A DNA stretch of 17,156 nt from Bacillota bacterium. Its GTDB lineage: Bacteria > Bacillota > Clostridia > Clostridiales > Clostridiaceae. Where the stretch lies: assembly GCA_021779235.1 (NCBI GenBank), contig JAJYBA010000017.1, forward strand, positions 1 through 17,156. Direction: 5' to 3'. The notes beneath the pieces are model-generated. The model searched no databases. It was not told where the DNA came from and saw only the letters and a list, made by a program, of their open reading frames with translations. The position numbers were made by a program, and so were the translations under genes. Positions 6,402-13,556 of the stretch are shown piece by piece; within the stretch, counting starts at the first letter, position 1; each line of letters opens with the position of its first letter.

Positions 6402-6415
6402 GTAACATAGGTTAC
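6402..6415. promoter_or_regulatory. Putative HcpR operator GTAAC-N4-GTTAC
   Basis: Perfect 5-bp arms, GTAAC (6402-6406) and GTTAC (6411-6415), around ATAG. It is the only strong palindrome between the divergent regulator and iron-sulfur genes. Its centre (6408.5) is 41.5 bases upstream of the start site predicted for the iron-sulfur gene and about 16 bases downstream of that predicted for the regulator. Confidence 0.7.
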
Positions 6416-6430
6416 ATATTATCATAAGTA

Positions 6431-6459
6431 ATTTTAATATAATTAGTATAAGTAGTCAA
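6431..6459 (-). promoter_or_regulatory. Sigma-A-type promoter of the Crp/Fnr gene
   Basis: On the minus strand TTGACT (6454-6459) is followed after 17 bases by TAAAAT (6431-6436). Transcription would start near 6424, so the operator at 6402-6415 lies inside the first 25 transcribed bases, which suits repression of the gene by its own product. Confidence 0.6.
6438..6443 (+). promoter_or_regulatory. -10 element of the iron-sulfur protein gene
   Basis: A consensus TATAAT at 6438-6443 predicts a start near 6450. The -35 position (6415-6420, CATATT) is poor, as expected for a promoter that depends on an activator bound at -41.5. It lies within the spacer of the opposing regulator promoter, so both promoters cannot easily be occupied together. 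Confidence 0.5.
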
Positions 6460-6508
6460 TTAAAAAGTTATTAAAGGTGAACATATATAAGCTTTAGGAG
6501 GCGTTGAA

Positions 6509-7237
6509 ATGAAAAGAAATATTATCAGTATAGATGAAAATAAATGCAATGGTTGTGGAGTATGCATAAATGCTTGCCACGAAGGAGCTATAGAGTTAGT
6601 CAATGGGAAGGCTAAATTAATAAGTGATGAATATTGTGATGGGCTTGGAGACTGTCTACCGCAGTGTCCTACGGATGCAATTAAAATGGTTGAAAGAGAT
6701 GCTACAGATTATGATCAAGAAGCTGTTGATAGAAAAAAAGAACAAAATGATAAGAAACCTAATTTACCTTGCGGATGTCCTGGTACAATGGAAAAGTCCA
6801 TAAAAAGAAATATAAATTTGAATGTAAAACAAGCACCGACTAAAATAAGTAGCGGGGCAGAGTTATCGGTATCCTCAGAATTAAACCAATGGCCAGTACA
6901 GTTAAAGTTAGTTAATTCAAAGGCTGGATTTTTAAATGGAGCGGATATATTGATTGCGGCAGATTGTACAGCATATGCCTATGGAGATTTTCATAAGGAG
7001 TTTATTAAAGATAGGGTAACTTTGATAGGATGTCCTAAACTTGATGATAATGATTATTACAGACAAAAAATTGCAGACATATTAAAGAATAATGATATTA
7101 AGAGCATTACGGTAGTTAGAATGGAAGTGCCTTGTTGTTCAGGTATTGTCAGCTCTGTAAAGGAAGGTATGTTACAGGCTGGAATAATAGTTCCATATAA
7201 AGAAGTAACTATTGGTATAAATGGGGTAATAATCTAA
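6509..7237 (+). CDS. Ferredoxin-like 4Fe-4S protein, possible hcp partner (FrdX-like)
   Basis: A 242-residue cytosolic iron-sulfur protein. The N-terminal ferredoxin fold has a full cluster motif, Cys13, 16, 19 and 23 (CNGCGVCINAC). The second motif, CDGLGDCLPQCP (43-54), has Leu46 where a 4Fe-4S site would have its second Cys, so it may bind 3Fe-4S or no cluster. The C-terminal two-thirds has further cysteines: CGCPG (88-92), Cys153 (AADCTAYAYG), Cys175 (IGCPK) and the pair 209-210 (VPCCSG). Proteins of this build are found beside hcp and Crp/Fnr regulators in clostridia, where they are thought to pass electrons to hybrid-cluster protein. Here no hcp follows within the window. TAGGAGGCG (from 6497) precedes the ATG. 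Confidence 0.85.
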   Translation: MKRNIISIDENKCNGCGVCINACHEGAIELVNGKAKLISDEYCDGLGDCLPQCPTDAIKMVERDATDYDQEAVDRKKEQNDKKPNLPCGCPGTMEKSIKRNINLNVKQAPTKISSGAELSVSSELNQWPVQLKLVNSKAGFLNGADILIAADCTAYAYGDFHKEFIKDRVTLIGCPKLDDNDYYRQKIADILKNNDIKSITVVRMEVPCCSGIVSSVKEGMLQAGIIVPYKEVTIGINGVII

Positions 7238-7551
7238 TATTGTTATAGATAATTTCGAATCTCTATTCTTCCTATATAATTATATTATAGAATAAAGAAG
7301 TGATAATAAACACTTTAAGAAAAGTATATATTATACAAACTGCGTTACAATTACTTAGTGAAGAGTAATGCAGTTATAATAATATATGCCTTTCTTTTTT
7401 TATTTTACACCAAATTAGCATATATAGTTTATTAAACACTTTAAATTATCGTTTTTTTAGTATAAAATAATAGTGATTGATTATTAGGTGATGCATTCAG
7501 TTTTTGATTTCTCACCTACATAATTAAAATATATTCACATGAGGTATAATT
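7238..7551. other. 314-base intergenic leader with hairpins, no gene
   Basis: No convincing reading frame. AACTGCGTTAC (7339-7349) pairs with GTAATGCAGTT (7366-7376), with one G-U; a T-rich run starts about 12 bases later (7389-7404), so it may be a loose terminator for the iron-sulfur gene. A possible -10 TATAAA lies at 7461-7466 without a good -35. TAGGTGA (7485-7491) pairs with TCACCTA (7512-7518), forming a hairpin about 33 bases before the comEB start, probably in its mRNA leader. Confidence 0.5.
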
Positions 7552-8040
7552 ATGGAAAGAATTGACAAACATAATTATTATTTAGATATATGCGAAACAA
7601 TATCTGAACGAGGGACTTGTTTGCGTAGAAATTTTGCAGCTATAATAGTAAAAAATGATGAAATTATGTCTACTGGATATTCAGGAGCTCCTAGAGGAAG
7701 AAAGAATTGTTGTGATTTAGGTGTCTGTAGAAGAGAAGAATTAAAAGTTCCAAGAGGGACAAGATATGAACTTTGTAGATCAGTGCATGCAGAACAAAAT
7801 GCAATTATATCAGCTCGAAGACATGATATGTTAGGGGCGACACTATATTTAGTTGGTAAAGAGGTGAATAGTGGTGAATTAGTTAAAAATGCATCATCCT
7901 GTTCATTATGCAAGAGATTTATAATTAATTCAGGTATAGAGAAGGTAATAATTAGAGATAACAAAATACAATACAGAATCGTATGTGTGAATGAATGGAT
8001 AGAAAATGATGACTCACTCCAAGGTGATGATGGATATTAA
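7552..8040 (+). CDS. comEB: Deoxycytidylate (dCMP) deaminase, ComEB type
   Basis: Converts dCMP to dUMP, which feeds thymidylate synthesis. The 162-residue protein has the zinc-dependent deaminase fold: His79-Ala-Glu81 (CRSVHAEQNAI) provides a zinc ligand and the proton-shuttling Glu, and Cys117/Cys120 (SSCSLC) supply the other two ligands. The usual Pro before the first of these cysteines is Ser. The upstream CCDLGVC stretch (53-59) and LRRNFAAIIVKND (24-36) match dCMP deaminases rather than cytidine or tRNA adenosine deaminases. A GAGGT precedes the ATG by about 7 bases. Its product, dUMP, links it functionally to the pyrimidine salvage gene upp upstream. Confidence 0.92.
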   Translation: MERIDKHNYYLDICETISERGTCLRRNFAAIIVKNDEIMSTGYSGAPRGRKNCCDLGVCRREELKVPRGTRYELCRSVHAEQNAIISARRHDMLGATLYLVGKEVNSGELVKNASSCSLCKRFIINSGIEKVIIRDNKIQYRIVCVNEWIENDDSLQGDDGY

Positions 8041-8139
8041 TTATGAAATTCTGTAAATTAAATTTATTTATTAATTTTGCACACTATAACTTATATTTGT
8101 CAAATAAAAACACTGTTTTTGTGAAAGAAAGGTTTTTTT

Positions 8140-9168
8140 ATGAGTAATATTTATATTCTAGCAATAATTACAGCTTTAATTTCTATTATGATTACTCCTT
8201 TAGTTAAGAAGGTTGCAATAAAGGTTAATGCCATTGATATTCCGAAAGATAAAAGACGAGTTCATTGCAAGCCTATTCCAATTATGGGCGGGCTCGCTAT
8301 ATATATATCTTTTGTTATAGGAGCAATTTTATATAATGGCATTTTAACAAGTTCCCAACTAGGTATAATTATAGGGGCAACTATAATTGTTATTGGGGGC
8401 ATTATAGATGATATTAAAGAACTAAGTCCTAAATACAAGCTTCTAATACAGATTATAGCGGCTGTGTGTCTTTTAATGTCAGGTATAAGGATATCGATTA
8501 TAACAAATCCATTTAGGTCGTTCTATCCTTATTTAAATATAGGATGGATCCATATTCCTATAACAATAATATGGATTGTAGGTGTGACTAATGCTTTTAA
8601 TCTAATAGATGGATTAGATGGTTTAGCAGCAGGTATAGCATTTATATCCTCTGTTACTTTAATGATAGTCTCTATACTTAATGGAAGACTAGAGGCGGCA
8701 TTTTTAACTGCAGTCCTAAGTGGGGCAATTTTAGGATTTCTACCATACAATTTCAATCCAGCTTCTATTTTTATGGGGGATACAGGTTCGCAATTACTAG
8801 GGTTTCTTTTAGCGGCTATTTCAATTGAAGGGGCTATTAAGTCTGCAACAGCCTTTGTCATTGCAGTACCAATTTTAGCTTTTGGATTACCTATTTATGA
8901 CACCCTTTTTGCTATGATTAGAAGGAAAGTTAATGGAAGGCCTATAATGCAAGCAGATAAAGGTCATTTGCACCATCGACTTTTGGATATGGGACTTAGC
9001 CAAAAACAAGCAGTTATTATTATGTATTTTATAAGTGCTGTTCTAGGTGGAATTGCTATTATAGCTATGCAAATTAGTACTCAAAGAGCATACTTTTTGT
9101 TGGCATTAGTAATAGTTATTATAGTCATTATAGCTTGGAAATATGGTATTTTCGAGCCTAAAGAATAA
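8140..9168 (+). CDS. wecA: Undecaprenyl-phosphate GlcNAc-1-phosphate transferase (WecA/TagO family)
   Basis: A 342-residue membrane enzyme that moves a sugar-1-phosphate, probably GlcNAc-1-P, from UDP-sugar to undecaprenyl phosphate, the first lipid step of teichoic acid and other wall polymers. About ten hydrophobic helices are visible. Family motifs appear in order: the Mg2+-binding Asp90-Asp91 (GGIIDDIKEL), NAFNLIDGLDGLAAG (151-165), FMGDTGSQLLGF (211-222) and the cytosolic HLHHR (276-280), which is of the WecA/TagO kind rather than MraY. GAAAGG precedes the ATG. It is followed after 74 bases by wecB, whose product UDP-ManNAc is the next precursor in linkage-unit synthesis, which supports a TagO-like role. 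Confidence 0.92.
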   Translation: MSNIYILAIITALISIMITPLVKKVAIKVNAIDIPKDKRRVHCKPIPIMGGLAIYISFVIGAILYNGILTSSQLGIIIGATIIVIGGIIDDIKELSPKYKLLIQIIAAVCLLMSGIRISIITNPFRSFYPYLNIGWIHIPITIIWIVGVTNAFNLIDGLDGLAAGIAFISSVTLMIVSILNGRLEAAFLTAVLSGAILGFLPYNFNPASIFMGDTGSQLLGFLLAAISIEGAIKSATAFVIAVPILAFGLPIYDTLFAMIRRKVNGRPIMQADKGHLHHRLLDMGLSQKQAVIIMYFISAVLGGIAIIAMQISTQRAYFLLALVIVIIVIIAWKYGIFEPKE

Positions 9169-9242
9169 TTTGTATGTCTTTGCATATATTAATTACTAGT
9201 TCGAATGCGATTATAAATTAAACTGAATTAGGAGGGTATCTG

Positions 9243-10376
9243 GTGAAAACTATCAAAGTTATAGTAATATTTGGTACAAGGCCTGAGGCTGTAAAAATGG
9301 CACCTCTAGTTAAGGAATTAGAAAAAATTCCTCAAATACAATGTGTGGTATGTGTCACTGCTCAGCATAGAGAAATGTTAGATCAAGTTTTAGAATTTTT
9401 TAATATAGTACCACAGTATGATTTAAATATAATGAAAGCAAAACAAAGTTTAACAGGGATAACATGCTCTGTACTTCAGGGGTTAGAGGGGATTTTTGAA
9501 AAAGAAGAACCAGATATAGTGTTAGTACATGGAGATACTACCACAACTTTTGCTGCGTCCCTTGCAGCCTTTTATAGGAAAATACCTGTCGGTCATGTAG
9601 AAGCAGGGCTTAGAAGTTATAATAAATTTTTCCCTTATCCAGAAGAAATTAATAGAAAGCTAACTGCATCTTTAACAGATTTACATTTTGCACCGACTAC
9701 TACCTCTAAAGAAAATCTGTTAAGAGAGGGAATAGAGGAGAGTACTATTTTCGTTACAGGAAATACAGTTATAGATGCCATGAAATTCACAATTAAAGAG
9801 GATTATGTTTTTGAAAATTGTGAACTAAATACACTTGACTATAAAAATAAGAAAGTAATAGTAGTTACTGCTCATAGAAGAGAAAATTGGGGAACTGGAA
9901 TTGAGAATATATGTAATGCCTTGAAAATTGTTGTTGAAGAAAATAAAGATGTAGAAGCTGTGTGTCTAGTTCATCCAAACCCAGTAGTGAAAGATATGGT
10001 GCAAAGAATTTTAAAAGATGTTGATAGGGTACATTTACTTGAACCTATAGACACGAAAGAAATTCATAATTTAATGAGAAAATGTTACCTGGTGATGACT
10101 GATTCAGGAGGTATTCAAGAAGAAGCTCCTCATTTAGGAAAGCCAGTTTTAGTTCTTAGACATGTTACGGAGAGAGTGGAAGCAGAACATGCTGGTACTG
10201 TAAGGTTAGTTGGAACAGATGTAAATAAGATTGTATTTGAAGCTAATAAGCTCCTTAAAAATTTAGAGGAATATAATCAAATGAGTAAGTCAATTAATCC
10301 TTATGGCGATGGTAATGCTTCTGCTAAAATAGTAGATGCACTATTAAATTATTTTAACGGTACTTCAGCGCTATAG
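9243..10376 (+). CDS. wecB: UDP-N-acetylglucosamine 2-epimerase (non-hydrolysing)
   Basis: Interconverts UDP-GlcNAc and UDP-ManNAc in the cytosol for wall and capsule polymers. The 377-residue length fits the family. Motifs: GTRPEAVKMAPL (11-22) at the UDP site, HGDTTTTFAASLAAF (96-110), HVEAGLRS (118-125) and PEEINRKLTASLTDLHFAPT (133-152) with the catalytic acids, TAHRREN (209-215), and DSGGIQEEAPHLGKPVL (287-303). The following segment reads LRHVTERVEAEHAGT where most relatives have R-D-T-T-E-R-P-E; Arg, Thr-Glu-Arg and Glu are kept but Asp, Thr and Pro are replaced, which is unusual. The start is GTG at 9243, with AGGAGGG ending 5-6 bases upstream. Confidence 0.94.
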   Translation: MKTIKVIVIFGTRPEAVKMAPLVKELEKIPQIQCVVCVTAQHREMLDQVLEFFNIVPQYDLNIMKAKQSLTGITCSVLQGLEGIFEKEEPDIVLVHGDTTTTFAASLAAFYRKIPVGHVEAGLRSYNKFFPYPEEINRKLTASLTDLHFAPTTTSKENLLREGIEESTIFVTGNTVIDAMKFTIKEDYVFENCELNTLDYKNKKVIVVTAHRRENWGTGIENICNALKIVVEENKDVEAVCLVHPNPVVKDMVQRILKDVDRVHLLEPIDTKEIHNLMRKCYLVMTDSGGIQEEAPHLGKPVLVLRHVTERVEAEHAGTVRLVGTDVNKIVFEANKLLKNLEEYNQMSKSINPYGDGNASAKIVDALLNYFNGTSAL

Positions 10377-10481
10377 ACGATGATTTAATATAAATAGAAT
10401 CTAAAGAGTATATGAAAATGGAATTATGGTATTAATAAATACTGTTGAAATAGTTTAACAGCATGTACAGAAATGTAAAGG

Positions 10482-10540
10482 TAGGTCTAAGAGTATAGAA
10501 ATTAAATTCTTAGATCTATTTTCTTTATTCTTTATTTTTA
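10482..10540 (+). terminator. Intrinsic terminator after wecB
   Basis: TAGGTCTAAGA (10482-10492) pairs with TCTTAGATCTA (10508-10518), 11 pairs with one G-U, followed by a long T-rich tract to 10540. It lies about 105 bases after the wecB stop and probably ends the comEB-wecA-wecB transcripts. Confidence 0.75.
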
Positions 10541-11131
10541 CAGGTAAAGAACTCTAAAATAATAATTTGTAAAGTGAAGAAATCCATGTGTATATTTATT
10601 AATAAAAAAGTTTTAATGTACTATTTAACTTGATATGAAGTATTTAAAAACTTATATTTGATGAAATATCTAAAATATTATGTATATTTTCAATATTAAA
10701 TGATAAAAATAATACAAATACGCAAAATATTATAAAAATTTTTGAAATAAACAAAATAATAGATTGCAATTGTTTAAAAAAAAGAAAAATTCAAGCCCAT
10801 ATATATTAATTTATAAAGTTTTTGTAAATGTTTAACTAAATAAAATTCATATAATAAAGTGCTTAAAGGTTAGTAAAATAGCTATTAGTCAAACGTGCAG
10901 TACAAATATTTAGAATATTAAGACAAATGTATTAATTGAATAATGCAATTATGAATAATTTGTTAAATCGTAAAATATCTTAAAACGGAGATATACAGAA
11001 GAAACAGGAGATTTTTACTAAAAAATCGACTTGAATCGCCTTATATTTCAAAAAAGTAAGAAATTTTAGATTTTATTTATAAAAATTTCAGGATTATAAT
11101 TTATATATATTTAGATTGTGAGGAGAAAAAA
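10541..11131. other. AT-rich gene-free region ahead of the atp operon
   Basis: About 590 bases with no reading frame of note on either strand, visibly more AT-rich than its surroundings and full of A and T runs. It ends at the atpI start and must hold the main atp promoter unless the operon is transcribed through the wecB terminator. I see no riboswitch, tRNA or repeat I can name. Confidence 0.6.
11072..11100 (+). promoter_or_regulatory. Candidate atp operon promoter
   Basis: TTTATT (11072-11077) and a consensus TATAAT (11095-11100) are separated by 17 bases, giving a start near 11107 and a leader of about 25 bases to the atpI GTG. The -35 matches only half the consensus, and the region has many AT-rich look-alikes. 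Confidence 0.4.
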
Positions 11132-11506
11132 GTGAATAGCGATTTTAAGAACATGTTTAAAAAAATTGTTTTATATGATTTTTTCATTTCTTTAATTTTT
11201 ACTGCAGTGATTTATTTTACAGCTAAATCATATGCATTATTTTTTTTATTAGGGTTAATAATAGCATTAACGAATTTTTATGTTAATGGTATTACATTAG
11301 AGTATTCTCTTGATAATAAAAATACAAAAAATAGGGCAATAATAGTAGTAGGATTTTTCATAAGAGTTTTCTTGGTAAGTGTAATTGGATTTATCATTGG
11401 TAGACATAATATGTTTAATATAATTGCATATATTTTCGGATATAGTTCGCAGTTTATATCTTTAGTGTATTACGGAATAAATAATAAAAACATTGAAGGG
11501 AAGTGA
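11132..11506 (+). CDS. atpI: ATP synthase subunit I (AtpI)
   Basis: A 124-residue membrane protein with four hydrophobic stretches (about 12-29, 34-52, 70-90 and 95-116), the size and shape of AtpI/Fo I, which is thought to help assemble the c-ring or insert the Fo part. Sequence conservation in this family is low, so the call rests mostly on position as the first gene of the operon, directly before atpB. The start is GTG at 11132 with GAGGAG upstream. Its stop is only 4 bases before the atpB start, so the two are translated from one mRNA. Confidence 0.8.
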   Translation: MNSDFKNMFKKIVLYDFFISLIFTAVIYFTAKSYALFFLLGLIIALTNFYVNGITLEYSLDNKNTKNRAIIVVGFFIRVFLVSVIGFIIGRHNMFNIIAYIFGYSSQFISLVYYGINNKNIEGK

Positions 11507-11510
11507 GCTA

Positions 11511-12191
11511 ATGGATAAAATAGAACCGTTATTTAATATTAAGTTCTTTGGATATAATATTGGAATTGCAGAAAGTATACTTGTTCAGTGGTGCATAATA
11601 GCTATAGTAGTCATTTTATGTATTTATTTTACAAGGAACTTAAAAATAATTCCTGATAAGAAACAGAACATAATAGAAATAGTTATGGATTCTATAAACA
11701 ACCTTGTTAGGGATAATATGGGAGAAGAATACATGGGTTTCGTACCCTTTGTGGGAGCAATTGCAATTTTTTTAGTCTTTATGAATCTTACCGGACTTAT
11801 AGGTGTTAAACCACCAACGGTAGATTATAGTGTTGCATTAGCACTAGCATTAATAACATTCTTTGTTGTCCAATGGTATGCAATTAAAAAAGTAGGGCTA
11901 GGCCACTATTTCAAAGGATATGTTGAGCCATACTCATTTATTTTGCCGATTAATCTAATAGAGAGAGTTATGTTGCCAGTTTCATTAAGTTTTCGATTAT
12001 TTGGAAATATGACTGCAGGTGTAGTAATAATAGAATTAGCATATAAAAGTTTAGCACATTTGACTGGATTTGCTCAATTAGTTGTCCCAATACCATTGCA
12101 TTTTTATTTTGATTTATTTGATGGAGTTATCCAAATGGTTATTTTTGTTATGTTGACAATGGTTAATATAAAAGTTATAGCAGAACACTAA
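11511..12191 (+). CDS. atpB: ATP synthase Fo subunit a
   Basis: Subunit a forms the ion half-channels beside the c-ring. The 226-residue protein has several long hydrophobic helices and the signature SLSFRLFGNMTAG, whose Arg162 corresponds to the essential arginine (R210 in E. coli) that faces the c-ring carboxylate. The C-terminal GVIQMVIFVMLTMVNI helix also matches. The ATG at 11511 begins the family-like MDKIEPLFNI; an upstream TTG at 11493 lies inside atpI and is not supported. AGTGAG lies just upstream of the ATG, overlapping the atpI stop. Confidence 0.95.
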   Translation: MDKIEPLFNIKFFGYNIGIAESILVQWCIIAIVVILCIYFTRNLKIIPDKKQNIIEIVMDSINNLVRDNMGEEYMGFVPFVGAIAIFLVFMNLTGLIGVKPPTVDYSVALALALITFFVVQWYAIKKVGLGHYFKGYVEPYSFILPINLIERVMLPVSLSFRLFGNMTAGVVIIELAYKSLAHLTGFAQLVVPIPLHFYFDLFDGVIQMVIFVMLTMVNIKVIAEH

Positions 12192-12224
12192 ATTTAGTTT
12201 TTAAAAATTAAGGAGGAATTCAAT

Positions 12225-12470
12225 ATGAATAACATCGATCCAAAACTATTTGTGACAGCTATGTCTGCAATAGGTGCAGGTCTTGCAGCTATAGGATGTA
12301 TAGGTGGAGGAATAGGAACAGGTAATGCTGCAGCCAAAGCTGTAGAGGGTGTTGCAAGACAACCGGAAGCTAGGGGATCTATCATCAGTACATTAGTTAT
12401 AGGTGCTGCATTCTCAGAAGCTACAGCTATTTATGCGTTTCTGATAGCATTGATTTTAGCATTTAAGTAA
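12225..12470 (+). CDS. atpE: ATP synthase Fo subunit c
   Basis: The 81-residue proteolipid that forms the rotating ring. Two helices surround the polar loop ARQPEA (44-49). Helix 1 has the glycine-rich packing stretch GCIGGGIGTG (24-33); helix 2 has the ion-binding Glu65 in AFSEATAIY. By position, residue 32 is Thr (Gln in the Na+-binding c subunit of Ilyobacter) and residue 66 is Ala (Ser there), while Thr67 and Tyr70 are kept. Loss of two Na+ ligands points to H+ coupling, an inference from comparison with one well-studied protein. AAGGAGG lies about 8 bases before the ATG, the strongest site in the operon, in keeping with the high copy number of c. Confidence 0.96.
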   Translation: MNNIDPKLFVTAMSAIGAGLAAIGCIGGGIGTGNAAAKAVEGVARQPEARGSIISTLVIGAAFSEATAIYAFLIALILAFK

Positions 12471-12519
12471 TAAAGTGAACAATTAAGAAGCTTGGCCTGA
12501 AAGGGGGCTTTAACAGAGA

Positions 12520-13005
12520 ATGAACTTGACTGCATATATACCTACAATTTTTTTTACTATAATAAATTTTATTTTATTGCTTTTTATACTAAAACGCTTT
12601 TTAATTAAGCCAGTAAATAAGATAATGGATGATAGGCAAAATGGAATCAAAATGTCTATTAAGAAGGCTAAAGATGATGAAGAAAAAGCAGAAATTTCAA
12701 GAAAAGAAAAAGAACAACTATTGCATGATTCAAAGATAAAGGGAAGAGAAATAGTAGAAGAATATAAAGTGAATGCCCAAAAGATTTCTCAAGAGATTAT
12801 TGATGAAGCAAAAAAAGAATCAATTATAATTATGGAAAGATCAAGAATAGAAATCGAAAGAGAAAAACAAAAAGCAGAAAGTGAAGTTAGAAAACAAGTC
12901 ATAGATTTATCGTTAATACTGTCTGAAAAGGCTCTTGAACAGCATATAGATGAAAATGAACACAGAAGATTAATTGAGGATTTCATCTTTAAGGTAGGTA
13001 GCTAA
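12520..13005 (+). CDS. atpF: ATP synthase Fo subunit b
   Basis: A 161-residue stator subunit: one N-terminal membrane helix (about 4-26) followed by KRFLIKPVNKIMDDRQNGI and a long charged helix rich in Glu and Lys (about 45-140) that forms the parallel coiled coil of the peripheral stalk and binds delta. The best ribosome binding sequence, AAGGGGG (from 12501), lies about 13 bases before the ATG, further than usual, and may be partly paired in a small hairpin (AAGC with GCTT), so translation may be weaker than for atpE. The 3' end abuts atpH with a single base between them. Confidence 0.93.
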   Translation: MNLTAYIPTIFFTIINFILLLFILKRFLIKPVNKIMDDRQNGIKMSIKKAKDDEEKAEISRKEKEQLLHDSKIKGREIVEEYKVNAQKISQEIIDEAKKESIIIMERSRIEIEREKQKAESEVRKQVIDLSLILSEKALEQHIDENEHRRLIEDFIFKVGS

Positions 13006-13006
13006 A

Positions 13007-13540
13007 ATGTATGAATACTTGGATAAAAGATATGCTTTAGCATTATATACAGTTGCTGAGGAAAAAGGGAAAGTAGAAGAATATTTAAATGATCTCCGAG
13101 AAATTGTTTCACTTATGAAAAATGATGCTGAGTTCCTAAAAGTTATTAAGCATCCAGAAATAAGTACTTCTAGAAAAAAAGATATGTTTATTAATATTTT
13201 TAAGGGCAAAATTGACGAGGAGCTTTTATCTTTTTTACTTATTCTTATAGAAAAGGATAGAATATTATTTACTGAAGAAAAACTTAAAGAAATGGAAAAG
13301 ATCCATTTAGAACGAAACAACACTTTATTGGTTGAGGTTAGAACGGTAATACCACTACAAGAAACTGAGAAGGAAAGCCTTAGAATGAAGCTATACAACA
13401 TGTATGATAAGAAAATTATCTTTGATGAAAAATTAGATAAGAATATCATTGGTGGAGTATACATAAGGGTTGGGGACGATGTTATTGATGGTACTATAAA
13501 GAGCAGATTAGAGGAAATGAAAAAATTAATGTTTAAATAG
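13007..13540 (+). CDS. atpH: ATP synthase F1 subunit delta
   Basis: A 177-residue protein that joins the top of F1 to the b stalk. The N-terminal helical domain begins with the typical YLDKRYALALYTVAEEKGKVEEY, and the C-terminal part has LVEVRTVIPLQETEKE and the family-closing stretch NIIGGVYIRVGDDVIDGTIKSRLEEM. The ATG at 13007 is one base after the atpF stop, and AGGTAGG in the end of atpF serves as ribosome binding site, so the two are translationally linked. Confidence 0.95.
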   Translation: MYEYLDKRYALALYTVAEEKGKVEEYLNDLREIVSLMKNDAEFLKVIKHPEISTSRKKDMFINIFKGKIDEELLSFLLILIEKDRILFTEEKLKEMEKIHLERNNTLLVEVRTVIPLQETEKESLRMKLYNMYDKKIIFDEKLDKNIIGGVYIRVGDDVIDGTIKSRLEEMKKLMFK

Positions 13541-13556
13541 GAATAGAGGTGAGATC

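Noticed and set aside
10541..11131. CRISPR array or tRNA in the AT-rich gap
   Set aside because: No regularly spaced repeats and no cloverleaf-compatible sequence with the TTCGA-type arm were seen.
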